Shown here piece after piece: positions 1 to 13,200 of a stretch of DNA of 64,000 bases (its first letter is position 1; every line of letters starts with the position of its first letter). This stretch comes from Strix aluco (Eukaryota > Chordata > Aves > Strigiformes > Strigidae): positions 62,508,984 to 62,572,983 of the forward strand of contig NC_133933.1 of the NCBI RefSeq assembly GCF_031877795.1. Reading direction: 5' to 3'. The translations under genes were made by a program, and so were the position numbers. Under the pieces are notes generated by a model that had not been told where the DNA came from, did not search any database, and saw nothing but the letters and a program-made list of their open reading frames with translations.

Positions 1-1071
1 ACTGAAACAAGACTTCCACTTCAAGTAAGGCAGCATTCATGTAGTCCTCATTTGAACACATTCACTAAATAGAAGATAATATATAGCACAGCATATGCAA
101 CTCTCTGGTGTCTTAGAGAGTGTCTGAAAGAAGAAGCACTGCAGAAGAATTGTTTCATGTAGTATAAAGGGGTGGATACCAATAGCTATTGAAGTAGAAT
201 TGTCTAATGGTAGTGATAATCTAGCTTTCAGGAAAACATCATATAAGAAAGAGAACAGTGAAATAATTTTTAAATTAAGCATTAAAGATTATTGCCTGCA
301 GAAGTTGATGGTCATGCAAAAGCAAACTACACAACCATTTCATAGTGTCAGAAAAATCTCTCTCTCTTCCATCTTTGGATGGAAGACTAATTGTTCCATC
401 TCCAATTCCTACCTTGCTTGAAAATTTTTTGAGGTTTTTTGATGTTTATCATTCTTCTAAAGAATCTGAAAGATTTGGGTTTCCATTTGCTCTTTTTGAA
501 AGCAAAAAATCTTGATATGTAGTTGTGTCCTTGGAGAGAAAGCATCTAAACATCTTTTGACAACCCAGGGCATTGGAATCTGAACCCTCAGCTCCAAGTC
601 TCATTGTTTGAAAACACATACAACACAATATAGGTAGCAAATGACAAATAAAACAGTTATTCTGGATCCTTAAAAGATGTTTATCTACTAATTCTTTCTA
701 TTTCGATGCAGTGAGTATTGCAAAATAAGAGAGATGGAAACCAGTGTGATGGTAGTGTCATAAGAAGCAAGTATCTGATACATCCAAGTGCTCTCTCATC
801 TTTTGCATCCCACAGGCTTGTATCTGAAAACTGAAAATAATTTGCACTGGAAAATCACTAGAAAATTTTCATTTCATTTTACTATTGTGATCTGGATCTG
901 CTGTAAATTGAAGCTGTTCAAAGCTATCAGGAAGCATATCTGACAAAAGTCAGTGGCGTACTCTGGCCCCCAAATTTGTAACAAGAGCAAGATCTGAGGA
1001 ATTTAAAAATAATTGTAGTACAGCTTGTATTCTAAAACATCAGTGCTTGTCTCTTTCTTCTCATTTAACAG
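1..1071 (+). other. TIAM2 intron (5' side), no feature seen
   Basis: AT-rich sequence leading to the acceptor at 1071. I see no exon, no repeat family I can name and no conserved frame. Confidence 0.6.
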
Positions 1072-1251
1072 AGCGCAGAACAGATCAGTGCACTGTGCCG
1101 AAACTTCCAAGAAGTCCAGGCAAGTGGTATGGAAGGACAGAAGGACAACCAGGATCCACCTCCACGGCCACTGGCTCGCCACCTTTCTGATGCAGATAGA
1201 CTGAGAAAAGTCATCCAAGAACTTATGGACACTGAGAAGTCTTATGTCAAG
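1072..1251 (+). CDS. TIAM2: TIAM2 coding exon, start of DH domain
   Basis: The acceptor TTTAACAG precedes AGC and the donor AAG|GTAAAA follows; the exon is 180 bp and phase 0 at both ends. It encodes [12 protein letters not shown] and then [16 protein letters not shown], the first conserved helix of the DH domain. Confidence 0.92.
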
Positions 1252-4200
1252 GTAAAAAATATAATCTGGCTAGCTACAGCCCTGTTTTTGAGGCTGACCA
1301 TGATTTGTGGATGGTATTAACATATTTCATGCTTACCTTTATATAACTGGCCCTCTACAAGGGCCATAACCTACAAAGTCTGTTTATCTAATTGTGCCTG
1401 TTGTTTTCAACAGGCTTGCTCCTGTAATAGAGACTGTAGGATTTGTTCTAGTAGCTTTAGTTCTAGTCAATTTGTATTTATATCGGAGAGTGGTAATTTG
1501 TGGGGAGTAGATACCTGCAATATGTTAACATAGGGGTTTTCCAGGGGATGTTTCCATAGTTTCCAAGATGAAAATAAATCTGGTAGAGAAACAGAATAGA
1601 GTCTCCTACAAATTAGAAAAAAAGTTTAAATGTGGAAAATAGTGCATAATTATTTTTGAATCAGCAAAGCTAAAAGGCACAGCTCCAGTTGGTTGTAGCA
1701 TCACACGTATGTTATTTCTCCTCTGACTGATAAGATCCTAATTTGTTAGATGTATGTCTCTTCAAAACATGAAAACATTGCTTTCACTGACCTTCAGCAA
1801 GGAGGAATCACCTACTTTACTGGTTCTCAAAACACATACTTACAGATATCGGTACTTGCTGCAATAATGTATATGGAAAAGAAGAGAAAACGCTTTCAGT
1901 CTGTTGTTGTTAGTACATCCACCAATGCACTAATACAGCCATGTGCTGTAAAGGTTGAGGAGGCTTTACAGAACACGAACCCCCATATATATGTCCAGCT
2001 AGTGTTTCTCATAGAGGAATCGCTTGAACAAAGGTATGACCATGGAGGTCACTGCCATGTGTGAAATTTTGCACCGGGCAAAATCCTGTCAGGCTGCACA
2101 TACTTGTTACAGTGTTCTCAGGGAGATGCTTGTTACTCCTTCTCCGTAAGAATTTCTGCCATGTCTCTTCTCAGGGTCGGAGAGCCCTGCAGTGGGCCCC
2201 AGGCCTGCCATCACGCTTTGGTGGGGGATAGTAAGTCTTCCAAAGTGCCAACAATTCTTTGAAGAAATGACTGAAAAAGCCCCTAATTACATCCCCCCAA
2301 CAACATAACTGAACACGTTAATAGCTAATAGGATTTTAAAATGTTACATGTCCTTCTGAATATTACTACTGATGTTTACATGAGTGGCTATTTGATGCTG
2401 TTCATATACATGGACTCTTTAGAAAGCTGTCATCTGTAACATTTTTTTCCTCATGCTATACTAATATATAATTTCTTATAATCAAGCTGTAAAGCCTTGA
2501 AGATGAAACAAAAACATTACACTGAAAGAAATTTGTGTCTAATCTAGCAATCACTTTAATGCTAACAACACGCAGGTGATTTTGTTACAGAAAAGAAATT
2601 GTATCCCTAGTTGATTCCCAGAAATTACCCCTATCCTGCAGTTGTTGTATAAAGAACAGTTTCAAATTGTTACATAAAAAGTGAATGAGTTCTGTTTCTT
2701 GCAGGACTTGAGCTGCCTCTTCGAGCTATACTTGGAACCCCTTCAAAATGAAACCTTCCTTACCCAGGATGAGGTGAGGAAATAACTGAAAGATGTGCTT
2801 TTCATTCTTTTATGGGTTAAGATCTTGGCATGGGGGTTTTTCATTGCTCAGAGCATGACAGAAAAAGCAAACAATGAACATAACAATAGGAATTACACCA
2901 GTCAGTGCCTTTCTGTCTGGTGCATTCGCCACTTCTTTTTTTAAATGGTAATTGTTCTTCTGACTTAACTCCTAAGAAATCTTTGCTTTTTTGTAAGGGT
3001 TTTTTTATAAAACCCATTAGAAAAGTATTAACGAAGACATTACTGGCCTTTGCAACCTCTTCGTGTGTCACATCTCCTTAGTGGACTGTTTTCACAAGAC
3101 CACTGTTAGGTGCATGGAGGGCTGTACTTCATAGCCTGATGCTTTTCACACAGATGGAGTCCTTGTTTGGCAGCCTGCCAGAAATGCTGGATTTCCAGAA
3201 GGTGTTTTTGGAGACCCTTGAAGATGGAATATCTTCTTCCTCGGATTTTAATACACTGGAAACACCATCCCAGTTCCGGGTAAATATTTTGTCATTTAAT
3301 ACTTTGTAGTGTGCCTGCAAATGTTTGTGAAAATCTGGCTTTAAGAACTCTAAGTGTAGGGGTGCTTTTGTTTGAAGCTTTACTTTGGATTACAGACAAC
3401 TATTCAGCAGTGAAAGATTAGTGCTATTTTTCATGGTTTTAGCTTCCTCTTTCCCATGGCAGAAGATGCAACATGGAAGATGCAGCGTAGACTGAGTATG
3501 CTGTAAACTATCAATGCTTACGATGCAGAACTCCTTTGTAGAAAGGTTATTGTCACTGGACTGAATTCTGCCCTACCCTGTGCTCCTCCCCACTGTGCCC
3601 AGTTCACCTGCTACAGATCAGGAGCTTTTTTGCCTGTTAAATGCCACATGAGTTGCTCATGTTGTGAGGTCCAAGAAGAGGGCCTACAAAGTGTAAACGG
3701 CTGTAGACTATGCCCTCACTGTGCCATCTTGCTCAGGGTAGCACCACTCAGTACCTGCCCTAACTGTAAGAAGTAGATTTCCCAGAGATGGTGTCACTGT
3801 CATAGAACCAGGGGAAACTGCTGGCAGGTGTCCCAGACACTTGGTGCCTTTTGTGGAGCAAACATTGATTAAAAAGAGGGGAGAGGGCTGCTCTTCTCCT
3901 CCCCCTCCTCCTCCTTCACTACTCCTCTTCCTTATCTTTACTTTGGGAAGCATTTTTCTAAAAACATCTCCCTTGTGATTCAGTCCCTCCCACATCTTCA
4001 CAACCTCCCCTTCATCCAAGAGCATCAGAGGTGCCCTGTAATTACCACCTGCCTGAAAGATGAAAAATAGTTGGAAAGCAATCCTCTGTGTTTGTTTTAC
4101 AGTTCCTTCTGGCTTTGGCACTTCTGTGCCTTGCTTCCTATTGCTCATGTTTTTTCCCAGCACAAGATACCCTGTTATATTGTTGATTTTTGTTCCTGTG

Positions 4201-7200
4201 CTGCCTGAAAGATACAGTAAGACAGAGTGTCTGCAGTGGTGTTACCTGCTAAGAGAGAATGGAGACAATTACAGGCTTTGCCTAAATAGGCTGAAGTTTG
4301 TGCCCAGAGAAATACAGAAACATTCTGGAATACTACCAATAGTATATTAATGATTTTTATATATATATATATACACACACATATATAGGACAGGTGTAGA
4401 AAGATAGCAAATAATCACAGTGTTGACCCTCTGTGTTATGTGCCTGAACATTTATTTAGGATTCCAGTAATGAAGTAATATTTTGATTGTGTTGATTTCA
4501 GAAATTGCTGTTTTCTCTTGGAGGCTCCTTTCTGTATTATGCTGACCACTTTAAACTGTACAGTGGCTTCTGCGCAAACCACATCAAAGTTCAGAAAGTT
4601 CTTGAGAGAGGTAATTTATTGTCTTCATTATTGTAATTCATGTGCATGAATTTAAACTGCAGTGAACTGCCGTAACAAATCTCATCAACTTGCAGAGAGT
4701 ACTGGTACAAAGCAAGGGCCAACCGGGTATGTTTCAACAGGAATAGTTAAGATTTGCAGTTCTGCTGGAGTATGATATAGAACTGAAGGGATAAGATTCC
4801 TTTTGTAACATCCAGGCAGTAGCCTGAATTGCCACAGAAACCTTCTTCCACAAGTTTGTGCCCTCTGCAGATCCAGTTCATACTCCAAAAAGAAGCAACA
4901 AATGGGAGAGTAAGTTACGAGTTACTTCCTCTGCCATCACTTTATTAATTTGATGCAGAAGAAATCTGTAGCACAGTGGAAAAATTACATTGAGGAATAA
5001 TGTCACCTTGATATAATTGTTCTCTTACCCCTTATGTATGTTATTTAATGCAGGAAATTATTATGAAATTAAATGTGTAAACTGCTTTGTAAACCATCTA
5101 TTGAAAAGGGTGAGGCTTTTGGTGCTGGTTACAAGTTGCAGTTCTGTGCTTTCAAATTATTGTAGCTTCTATGACTTCCATGTTCAATTGACCAACTCTT
5201 TTATTTACATCTAGCCAAAACAGATAGTGCCTTTAAAGCCTTTCTGGATGCTCGAAATCCCACAAAGCAACATTCTTCTACACTGGAGTCCTATCTCATA
5301 AAGCCTGTTCAGAGAGTGCTGAAATACCCACTGCTTTTAAAAGAGCTGGTGTCTCTGACAGACAATGAGAGCGAGGAGCACTATCATTTGACAGGTAACT
5401 TCTTCCTTTCTTCTACAGGAATTAACATGAGTTAAGTTTTATTTCCAGCCCTTTCTGAAGATGCAGGTAGCCATTTTGGTAGATGTCGCAGAATTAATCA
5501 AAACCTAGAGAGAATTTCCTCCCTCTCCTTAAAAATAATGAGTAGGTTTTTTGTGCTTTTAGCAAAAAGTCCTACTTGGTATGTCCAAGTCCCTTTGAGA
5601 AGAAGATATGCCCAGGATTTGTTATGACAAATACGACTGGGGTCTTTCTCCTCAATTCTTGCACAGGAGCATCTCAGGTCATAGTGCTGATTTTTTTTTT
5701 TTCCTCCACTTGGGAAACACTGACCAAAGCTCCATCTTGTGGTGGTTACTCAGTTCTTAAAATGTATCAACGTTTAACAAAGCCACAGAAGAAAATTTTA
5801 GTTGTTTGAGGTTTGGCTGTGACTCTCGCTTACGTAGGAGAGATCTGTGTCAAAGCTTTGCAGTCTTCCCACGTAGAAAGACTTGTCTGTCCAATATATA
5901 TTAGAGTTGATTGTTTTTCTAGGTTTGCATGCTTGGGACTTCACCCTGGCAAATTCTAGTTCAAGTTTGTCAGCACCTGGTGGATGAAAGTCTAGAGATT
6001 CATTTCATGGATTGATTGTCATTTTAACAAAATACATTCAGGCAAAATACACTGTCAGCAAAAAGTCAGGAGGCTGTTACTGACTTAAAAGGGAGCTTCT
6101 AATACGGTTTCCATGCCCTTACAACCAAGGTGGGGACTTACTTGCAGGTCAGGATGGATGCCAAACTGCTAAAAGGCTGCACTGTTAAGAGCTGGCAGGA
6201 CTGGAGAAACTAAGCGCCCTTCTCCAACTCCTTTCTGAATTAACACACAAAAGTCAAATGAAATCTAGTGTCATTCTTGCTTATAAAACAAAATGTAAGC
6301 AAAACCTGACTACCAGCATTTAATTTCATGGGTACAATCCATGAGGAACTTGTACAACCTAGCACTGTATTTCTTTGTCTATTCTGTGGTGAGCCATATG
6401 CAATTTGTTTCTATTAAAGCTTATCAGATGACTTATCCTAGTAGGGGTGTAGATTAGAGATCCTAGTGGTCCTAGATATACAAGATGTAAAACCTAACTG
6501 GGTTTAGTATCATATTGATAGGAGTATTCATATATTTGGGGGCTCATCACTGGAATGCATATTGCAGCCTTTTCAGGCACTTAAGACACCAGACAAGCAT
6601 TTTTCACCTACTCTGATCAGGAAGCATACCTTCTACTGTTGCTGTGAGAGCACTGGTATAAAGCTAGAATTCTGTTCACCAAACCTTGGGAATGCTGTGT
6701 CATTTTGCCTGCCTCAAGTGGTATTCAATAAAAAATGACATCTTCAGAAAATACAATTGAATTACATAGCTGTCTATGAAATTTTTAAACCTTATAGAAG
6801 CGCTGAAGGCAATGGAAAAAGTAGCAAGTCACATCAATGAGATGCAGAAGATATACGAAGATTATGGCACTGTATTTGACCAACTGGTTGCAGATCAAAG
6901 TGGAACAGAGAAGGAGGTGAGAGAAAGAGCAACATGTTTTATTCACTTCTGAAGCATTATCCCACTTGCCGTTGAATGTTTTATCTCTTCCTGAGGTAAT
7001 TTTGGGAACTTATTTGTGCTGGGCTTCCTCCATTCTCCTTTAATATTTTGACTTCCATTTCATATCTGCCTGTCAAATTTCTTTTTGTCAGTAGGTTACG
7101 GTAAAATTTTCAGACAGCTGCCAGAGCCGCCTTCTGGACTGACAGGAATTACAAGCAGGAGTAGACATAATTCTTTGTAGGAAAAATCCTCCTTTTCTCA

Positions 7201-10200
7201 AACGTTGCAGAGATCGTCTGTGCCCCAGGGCATTCAGACTTTATGCTATAGAGTTCTTAAGTTCTTAGATATTTTTTCACCCGTATAAATGAAAATGGCA
7301 ATTTGAGGGATTTCACATTAAGGTCTGCTATTCTCATTCTCTACACTTGCAGCTCTGAGGCATCCATGGGCATTTGTCAGAGCAAAAACCATTAGTTAAA
7401 CAGACTGTGCGCACACATCTCCCAGAACTGGGGCAGCAAGGTCTCAACTTCTCTATTTACATCAAACGATTACTAAGCAGATCAAATCCATAAAGGTGAA
7501 AGTCAGATATGAGAGATACCAACTCATTTGTTTTATTTCCTCCTAGTAAAAGCCAAATCACCACTGTGGGCTACCTGGTTTCCCATCATTTATGGGGAAA
7601 CAAAACTTGACAGCCTGGGAGATTCCTCACAGTATTATGTTGTGTCCCACAGAAGAAAGCAGGCTCAGAGTACAAGGCCTTCCTTAATTCGGCTATTGGC
7701 AGTGTCATTAATACTCATTACTCTATAAAAATTAAAGATACTTCCAGCTAATAAATCAGCCAGTTCACAACTGTATATTATATAATATGTAAGTAAGTGA
7801 CAGATCATCATACCAACTTAATATTCTTCTAAGTTATTAATAGTAAGAACTTCAATCCAACTTCCGTAACTTAGGGGCTATTACTTTTTATAGTTGTTAC
7901 CTATTTTAAAAAGGGGATTACTCACACTTTTCCTGCTGTAGTGCAGATCTCTCTGCCTTTCTCTCTGTACATAAATACAGAAGACATAGATCCTTAAAGT
8001 TACTGATGTGTACTCATTAACATTTTACTCACATATGTGGATCGCAGCACCAATGTATATATTTATACTATTTAGTTATATTATCTACTGTTCTAATTTA
8101 ATACAGGTGACAGAGCTTTCAATGGGAGAACTTCTGATGCACTCTATAGTTTCCTGGCTGAATCCTTTCCCATCGCTGGGCAAAGCAAGAAAAGACCTTG
8201 AACTTACAGTGTTTGGTAAGTGTCTTCCTTAATGACTCTGCTCTTTCAAATCTAAAGATTGCCATGTTAAATCTTCGCACAAGATGAAAGCCACCATCTC
8301 CTTCCCCTGTAGCCATGTGATATATAGGGTAGACTTACATCTGAAAAAATACATAGTTGCATTTCCTAATATGAAAAAAGTTTCCATTCGTTTGTTTGCT
8401 GTTGCTTTTGCTCTCCTGCCTGTATGTAAGCTATGGAAATGAGTGATTTTCAAAAGGCAGTATTCTCTTTAGAACTATCTGCTAAACCAAGCCTTCAAAG
8501 GAAGCTGGTAGGAAAACCATGATTTATTCTACTCTTGTGAATTCAGGCTAATTTCTGCTTTACAGCTACTGCTTCGAAATCCCCATCCAGATTATTTTAA
8601 CCTGAAAAATGGATGTGGAAATGATAGCATACAAGCAAGGGTTTTATTTAATAGTGTATATATACAATTAATCATTTAATAATTACCTAAGTAAATCTGC
8701 CAGTGAAACATCTTAGGCACTTGTCCATTTCTTTAAATAGTATTTCTTTAAGATGTCATTGGATAAGCACCTACAGAACAAATCCAGGTAGGTGAGAGAC
8801 AAGTTTCTCTTTCTCAGGGCTGTCATGCACATCTTCCCTGGGAAGCACGACAGGTTAGGGGAGGGGATGCTTCCAACAGAACAAAGAGGAACTACCTGCC
8901 AGGTTCCTTGGATGAGCTTCTCAGTGATCCATGTATGCCAGACACTTCCCAGCGGGACATGGCCTGATGCTTTGCTTAGACTGCTCGTCCGCCACTTGGG
9001 AAACCGAGTTTTATTCTTACTTCAAACCCTATGTGGGTAGCTTAGAAAATGCACCTAATATGTGAACTGAAGGAAACTGCCAAGCTCTTGGATTAATGCT
9101 GTGCTCGCTATGGCCGCATCCTGGCTTCACGTAGGGATGAGACTCAACTGCATACCAGCACCCCTCTCTCCTACTCTGCTGGAAGGAAACATGGATGCAT
9201 GAGCCTGGATAGAGCTATTACTGCCCTCGAGTCCGATCTGGGATCCAGGTCTGCTCTGCAGAGTCATCTCTTAGTTCGCCTGCAGCTTCAATGCCCCGTG
9301 TTTCTGCTCCTCCTTACAGATGAGAGAGAACATGTCCCTGCCTCCCTGGAGACTGAAAGATTAGATAATGTTAGTGATCCACTGCAGTTGGATGTTGTGG
9401 AAGCCTGAGATGGAACAGTAGGAATTGCAATGTTCGAGTTTCCAACTAAACAAATGCTGAACTGCAGGAAAAACAGACTTAGTGTCCTTTTTCACAGTAC
9501 TCTCCTGCCATAGGCCCTTCACTCCACTTGAAAACGTACACTGATTACAAAAAGAAAATCTGAACCTTTACATCTAACCTACATCTGCTGTATTTGTTTA
9601 TGTGAAGACTTACAGGAGGCAGATTGCTGGTAGTTTCGGAATAAATGTGCAGAAAGGCTTCATCCTAAATATTTAGAACAAAATCTGAGGAAAAATTACT
9701 AACACTGGATGAACAAATGTAGGATGAAAAACCCAGTTGTCATCTTAATACAGGGCAGGTGCTTTTCAAATCACTTTGCTTATCTCATCCTTCACATTCC
9801 CATGAATACAATAATCAGCTTCTCCAATATAATATTTTCATTGAATATTACACCTGTAATTAACAGTTTTCCTTCTTCTTTTTTAGTTTTTAAGAGGGCT
9901 GTAATACTGGTGTATAAGGAGAACTACAAACTGAAAAAGAAAATGGTAAGTCTGGTATCAGTGGAGGTGGTGGGTGTTTACACACAGGATCCTACTGCAG
10001 TGTGAGATGGACCATAGCAGTGTTGAAGGGGGAGTGACTGCGGTGAAACGCCACCTTCCCTTGCTAGGCTGGAATTCTAGCTATCACAGCTCAAACAAGT
10101 GCTCAGTATCTGTGTAGCAGTTAATATTTTTTGTTATTTAGTAAGCAGCAGCATCTTATCTGTGTGAGCCTCATGTTAATTCCATCAGGTGGAATATGAA

Positions 10201-13200
10201 ACATTTTCATGTAGGAATCATTAATTCTTCCAGATGGCATTTACGATGGCCTACCTTAACACAGTGTGTAGGTTAAAGACCTCTGTTTACAGACCCTTGA
10301 TCACCCTGGAAGGAAAGGAAAAGGGTCATTATAAACGTAACCTCCTCTGTCCCCATCTACAAAACTGGAATGCTGAAGTCAAGTCACAAGTTGTGTATGC
10401 CGAGTACCAGTGGTGAAGTACTGCACCATGCTTATCATAACAGATGGAGGAGCTTTAAAAGTAGCAGCACCATCTACATGATTAATGTATTCCGCTAATC
10501 AACAGTCTGCAGGTTCCTTCATGGGAAACTCGTTCCCTAGTAGTACTTACATGCAAAGTATTATTTTTATCCATTAAAAACAAGTGCTTTTAAAAGTTGA
10601 AGCAATTAAGAATTCCAAAGGTTGTGTCTATCACCATTTCAACTACATTTACAAGCACATATTAGGGTACTGAAGGAAAAAGTCTAGGTTCTCTTCAGAG
10701 GCAGGTCTTTTAAGAGTAACACAACAAAAACCCACTTTTTTATTTCTTGGAAATATCCTTGTCGTTTTTCTTTTTGCAGCCTACTAATGTTCGTGCTGCA
10801 CATAGTTATGGTGACTTGGATCCATTTAAATTTCGTTGGCTGATTCCTTTATCTGCTCTTCAAGTTCGACTGGGGAACACAGCAGGTAATTCCCTTGCAC
10901 TCAGTACTTTAGGATTGAATGCTTTTCTGGGATTCCGTAATACTGCTTCTTCCATATGTCCTTCTGCAGCCTCTGGAAACAGGCAGATATAGAGAAAATG
11001 GTATCTATTGTTGCCGCTACACTCAGGAGGTACAGGCTTGATACATTAACAGACTTTCTTCATTTGGTATGTTGGCTTCTTCCATGACTTCAGGAAGATA
11101 AAACATGACGTGAAGGAATGACAATAGAAATCCCCAATGAAAAGATACCATGAACAGGAAGGTGATTTACCATGGTTGGTGTCCTGGTGACGCCCTTATG
11201 CTGTGTGTGCTGACCCTTGAATTTTCCCAAATGTGGGAAAGTTGACTGTGTCATCTGTGGTAGTAGAGGGCTGTTTTTATTTTCCCTTCGAGTTGATCTT
11301 TATGATCCTATCCAGTTCTGTATCTTCTGTAAAGTGTCACTAGGTGTTTAGAGCAAATAAAGGCTTTCTGCACCTGGGAGAAGGCCTTTTAAGGCTGCAA
11401 GAAGCAGTAAGAATGGGGGAAAGCAACTCTCCAAGAGAGAAGTTATCAAAGGCAGCACTAGGCTGCTGCAACTGGCTGAGTTCAGGGGACTCTCCTTCCC
11501 TTGGGTTCCATCTCAGGTGAGATCTGTGGATCTACCCATGGCTACATTAACACTGCCTCCAGAGTGGAGGAGCTCTACACTGGACTTTCTAATGCTGAAG
11601 ATTTTGTAAGTACATACAAAAATAACGTTTCCTTCCATGCACAGGAACAGAGAACAGCTGTATCTGGGAACTGATTCACACAAAGTCAGAACTAGAAGGA
11701 AGGCCAGAAACAATTTTTCAGTTGTGCAGCAGGTAAGCTTTACATGGAGGCTGTATTTAACAAATCACATGAAGGGAATTAAAAAAATAAAAGATTTTCC
11801 CCTGCGTGACCTTTGCATCAGCACTTCTGATGTGGTTCTCACTCTTTGAATTCAGGCACTATGCCAGTGTTTAACTTCATGAAGTATAATAGTAGCACAT
11901 AAAGATGATAGCTGCAGAACCACTACTGAAGCAAGCTGCTTTAGAAAAACCACTGCACTAAAGCCCATCAGCAGAAAGGAGGCAGACAGACTTTATCCTG
12001 ATAGCATCTAACTTCACAGTGGAAAATTAGGTTATCTGTTTTCTTAAACTTGCAGTGACTGTGAGAACAAGACTAACATCGTAAAGGTGATCCGCTCTAT
12101 TTTGCGGGAGAATTTCAGACGTCACATAAAATGTGAACTACCGCTGGAGAAAACATGTAAAGATCGCCTTGTCCCACTCAAGAACCGTGTACCTGCCACA
12201 GCCAAACTGGGTAAGAAACACGTTCTCAAAGTGAAAAATGGAGATGCCAGTGCTGGCAGAAGATTTGCAATTATTACCATGACTGTAGTGTGTCATGTGG
12301 CAGACCCACAAATCCCACTTCTATTTTGTGCTCGGGAAGGTGGTAGTTTCTCCATAATTCAGTGCATGACAAGGGCTAGAGGAGATAAGCAAGCTTATGA
12401 CACTGTGATGTCATTAGCTCTCTTAAGGAAAGACTTAATAAGGCCCCAATTAATTTTGCTGGGAAGAAACAGACTCCATTCAGCGTGCAGTATTAGTGTT
12501 CTTTCCTCTGGGTTTCCTTTAGTAACTCGGCCCTGGTAACATTTAACACTAAAACAACTGGCAAAAGGCAGGGGTCTTGCTTCTTTCAGTGCACTAAATC
12601 TGCATCCCAGCAGATACCCCAATTAAGTACAGGCTTCAGAGAGTTTAGTTAAATGAGTAGTATTTCTCCATCTGATCAGTTCTCTGTAAAACCCCCTTAA
12701 CATCACAGGAACTGGGACAGTTCAACTCCCACCTACAACCTGGCCCTCCACTGCTTGAGGTGCCTGAATCAGTCATGCTTTCCCACGGATGTGTGTAAAT
12801 CATTACTACAATCTTTGGAGGATTTTGTACATATTACACATAAAGGCAAGCATATAGCCCTGGGGTAGGTGGAATGAAAACTCTGACACAGGATTGCACT
12901 GTCGGTATCAGAATGCTGTCGCATCTGACCTGGGATGATTATCAAATGAGACTACATGCACTGTAATTATAAATGGGCTATTGAGACAGATTGTATAACC
13001 AGCTGATGTTTTGCTGAAAAAATAAACCTGACTTTTTCCTCCGCACAGCTTCCACGAGGTCCTTGAAGCTACTGAAAAAGTCATCCAGTAGCGAGTGGAA
13101 TGGTGACTCGGGGAAAGGCACCTTCCAGGACTCTGATGAGTGCAGCCTGAGCAGCAGTACGCAGAGCAGCAGCTGCCACACCGCCGAGAGCATACAGGAG

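Larger units (their letters stand above)
1252..13048 (+). other. TIAM2 introns between listed exons
   Basis: Eleven introns of about 0.3-1.7 kb with consensus GT-AG ends. Apart from the microsatellite at 4357 and a CT-rich stretch at about 3890-3930, I recognise nothing in them. Short frames here lack exon-like splice sites in phase. Confidence 0.6.

Noticed and set aside
3708..4163. 151-codon minus frame in a TIAM2 intron
   Set aside because: The Gly/Glu-rich part comes from a CT-rich simple tract. No domain is present and the strand is opposite to TIAM2.
10330..10380. MIR-like CCTCTGTCCCCATCTACAAA in a TIAM2 intron
   Set aside because: Only one short block fits, with nothing recognisable before or after; insufficient to call a SINE.
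12087..12539. 150-codon frame covering and running past a TIAM2 exon
   Set aside because: Only 12056-12210 is exon. The rest is intron read through after a good donor, and the last exon joins in phase with 12210.
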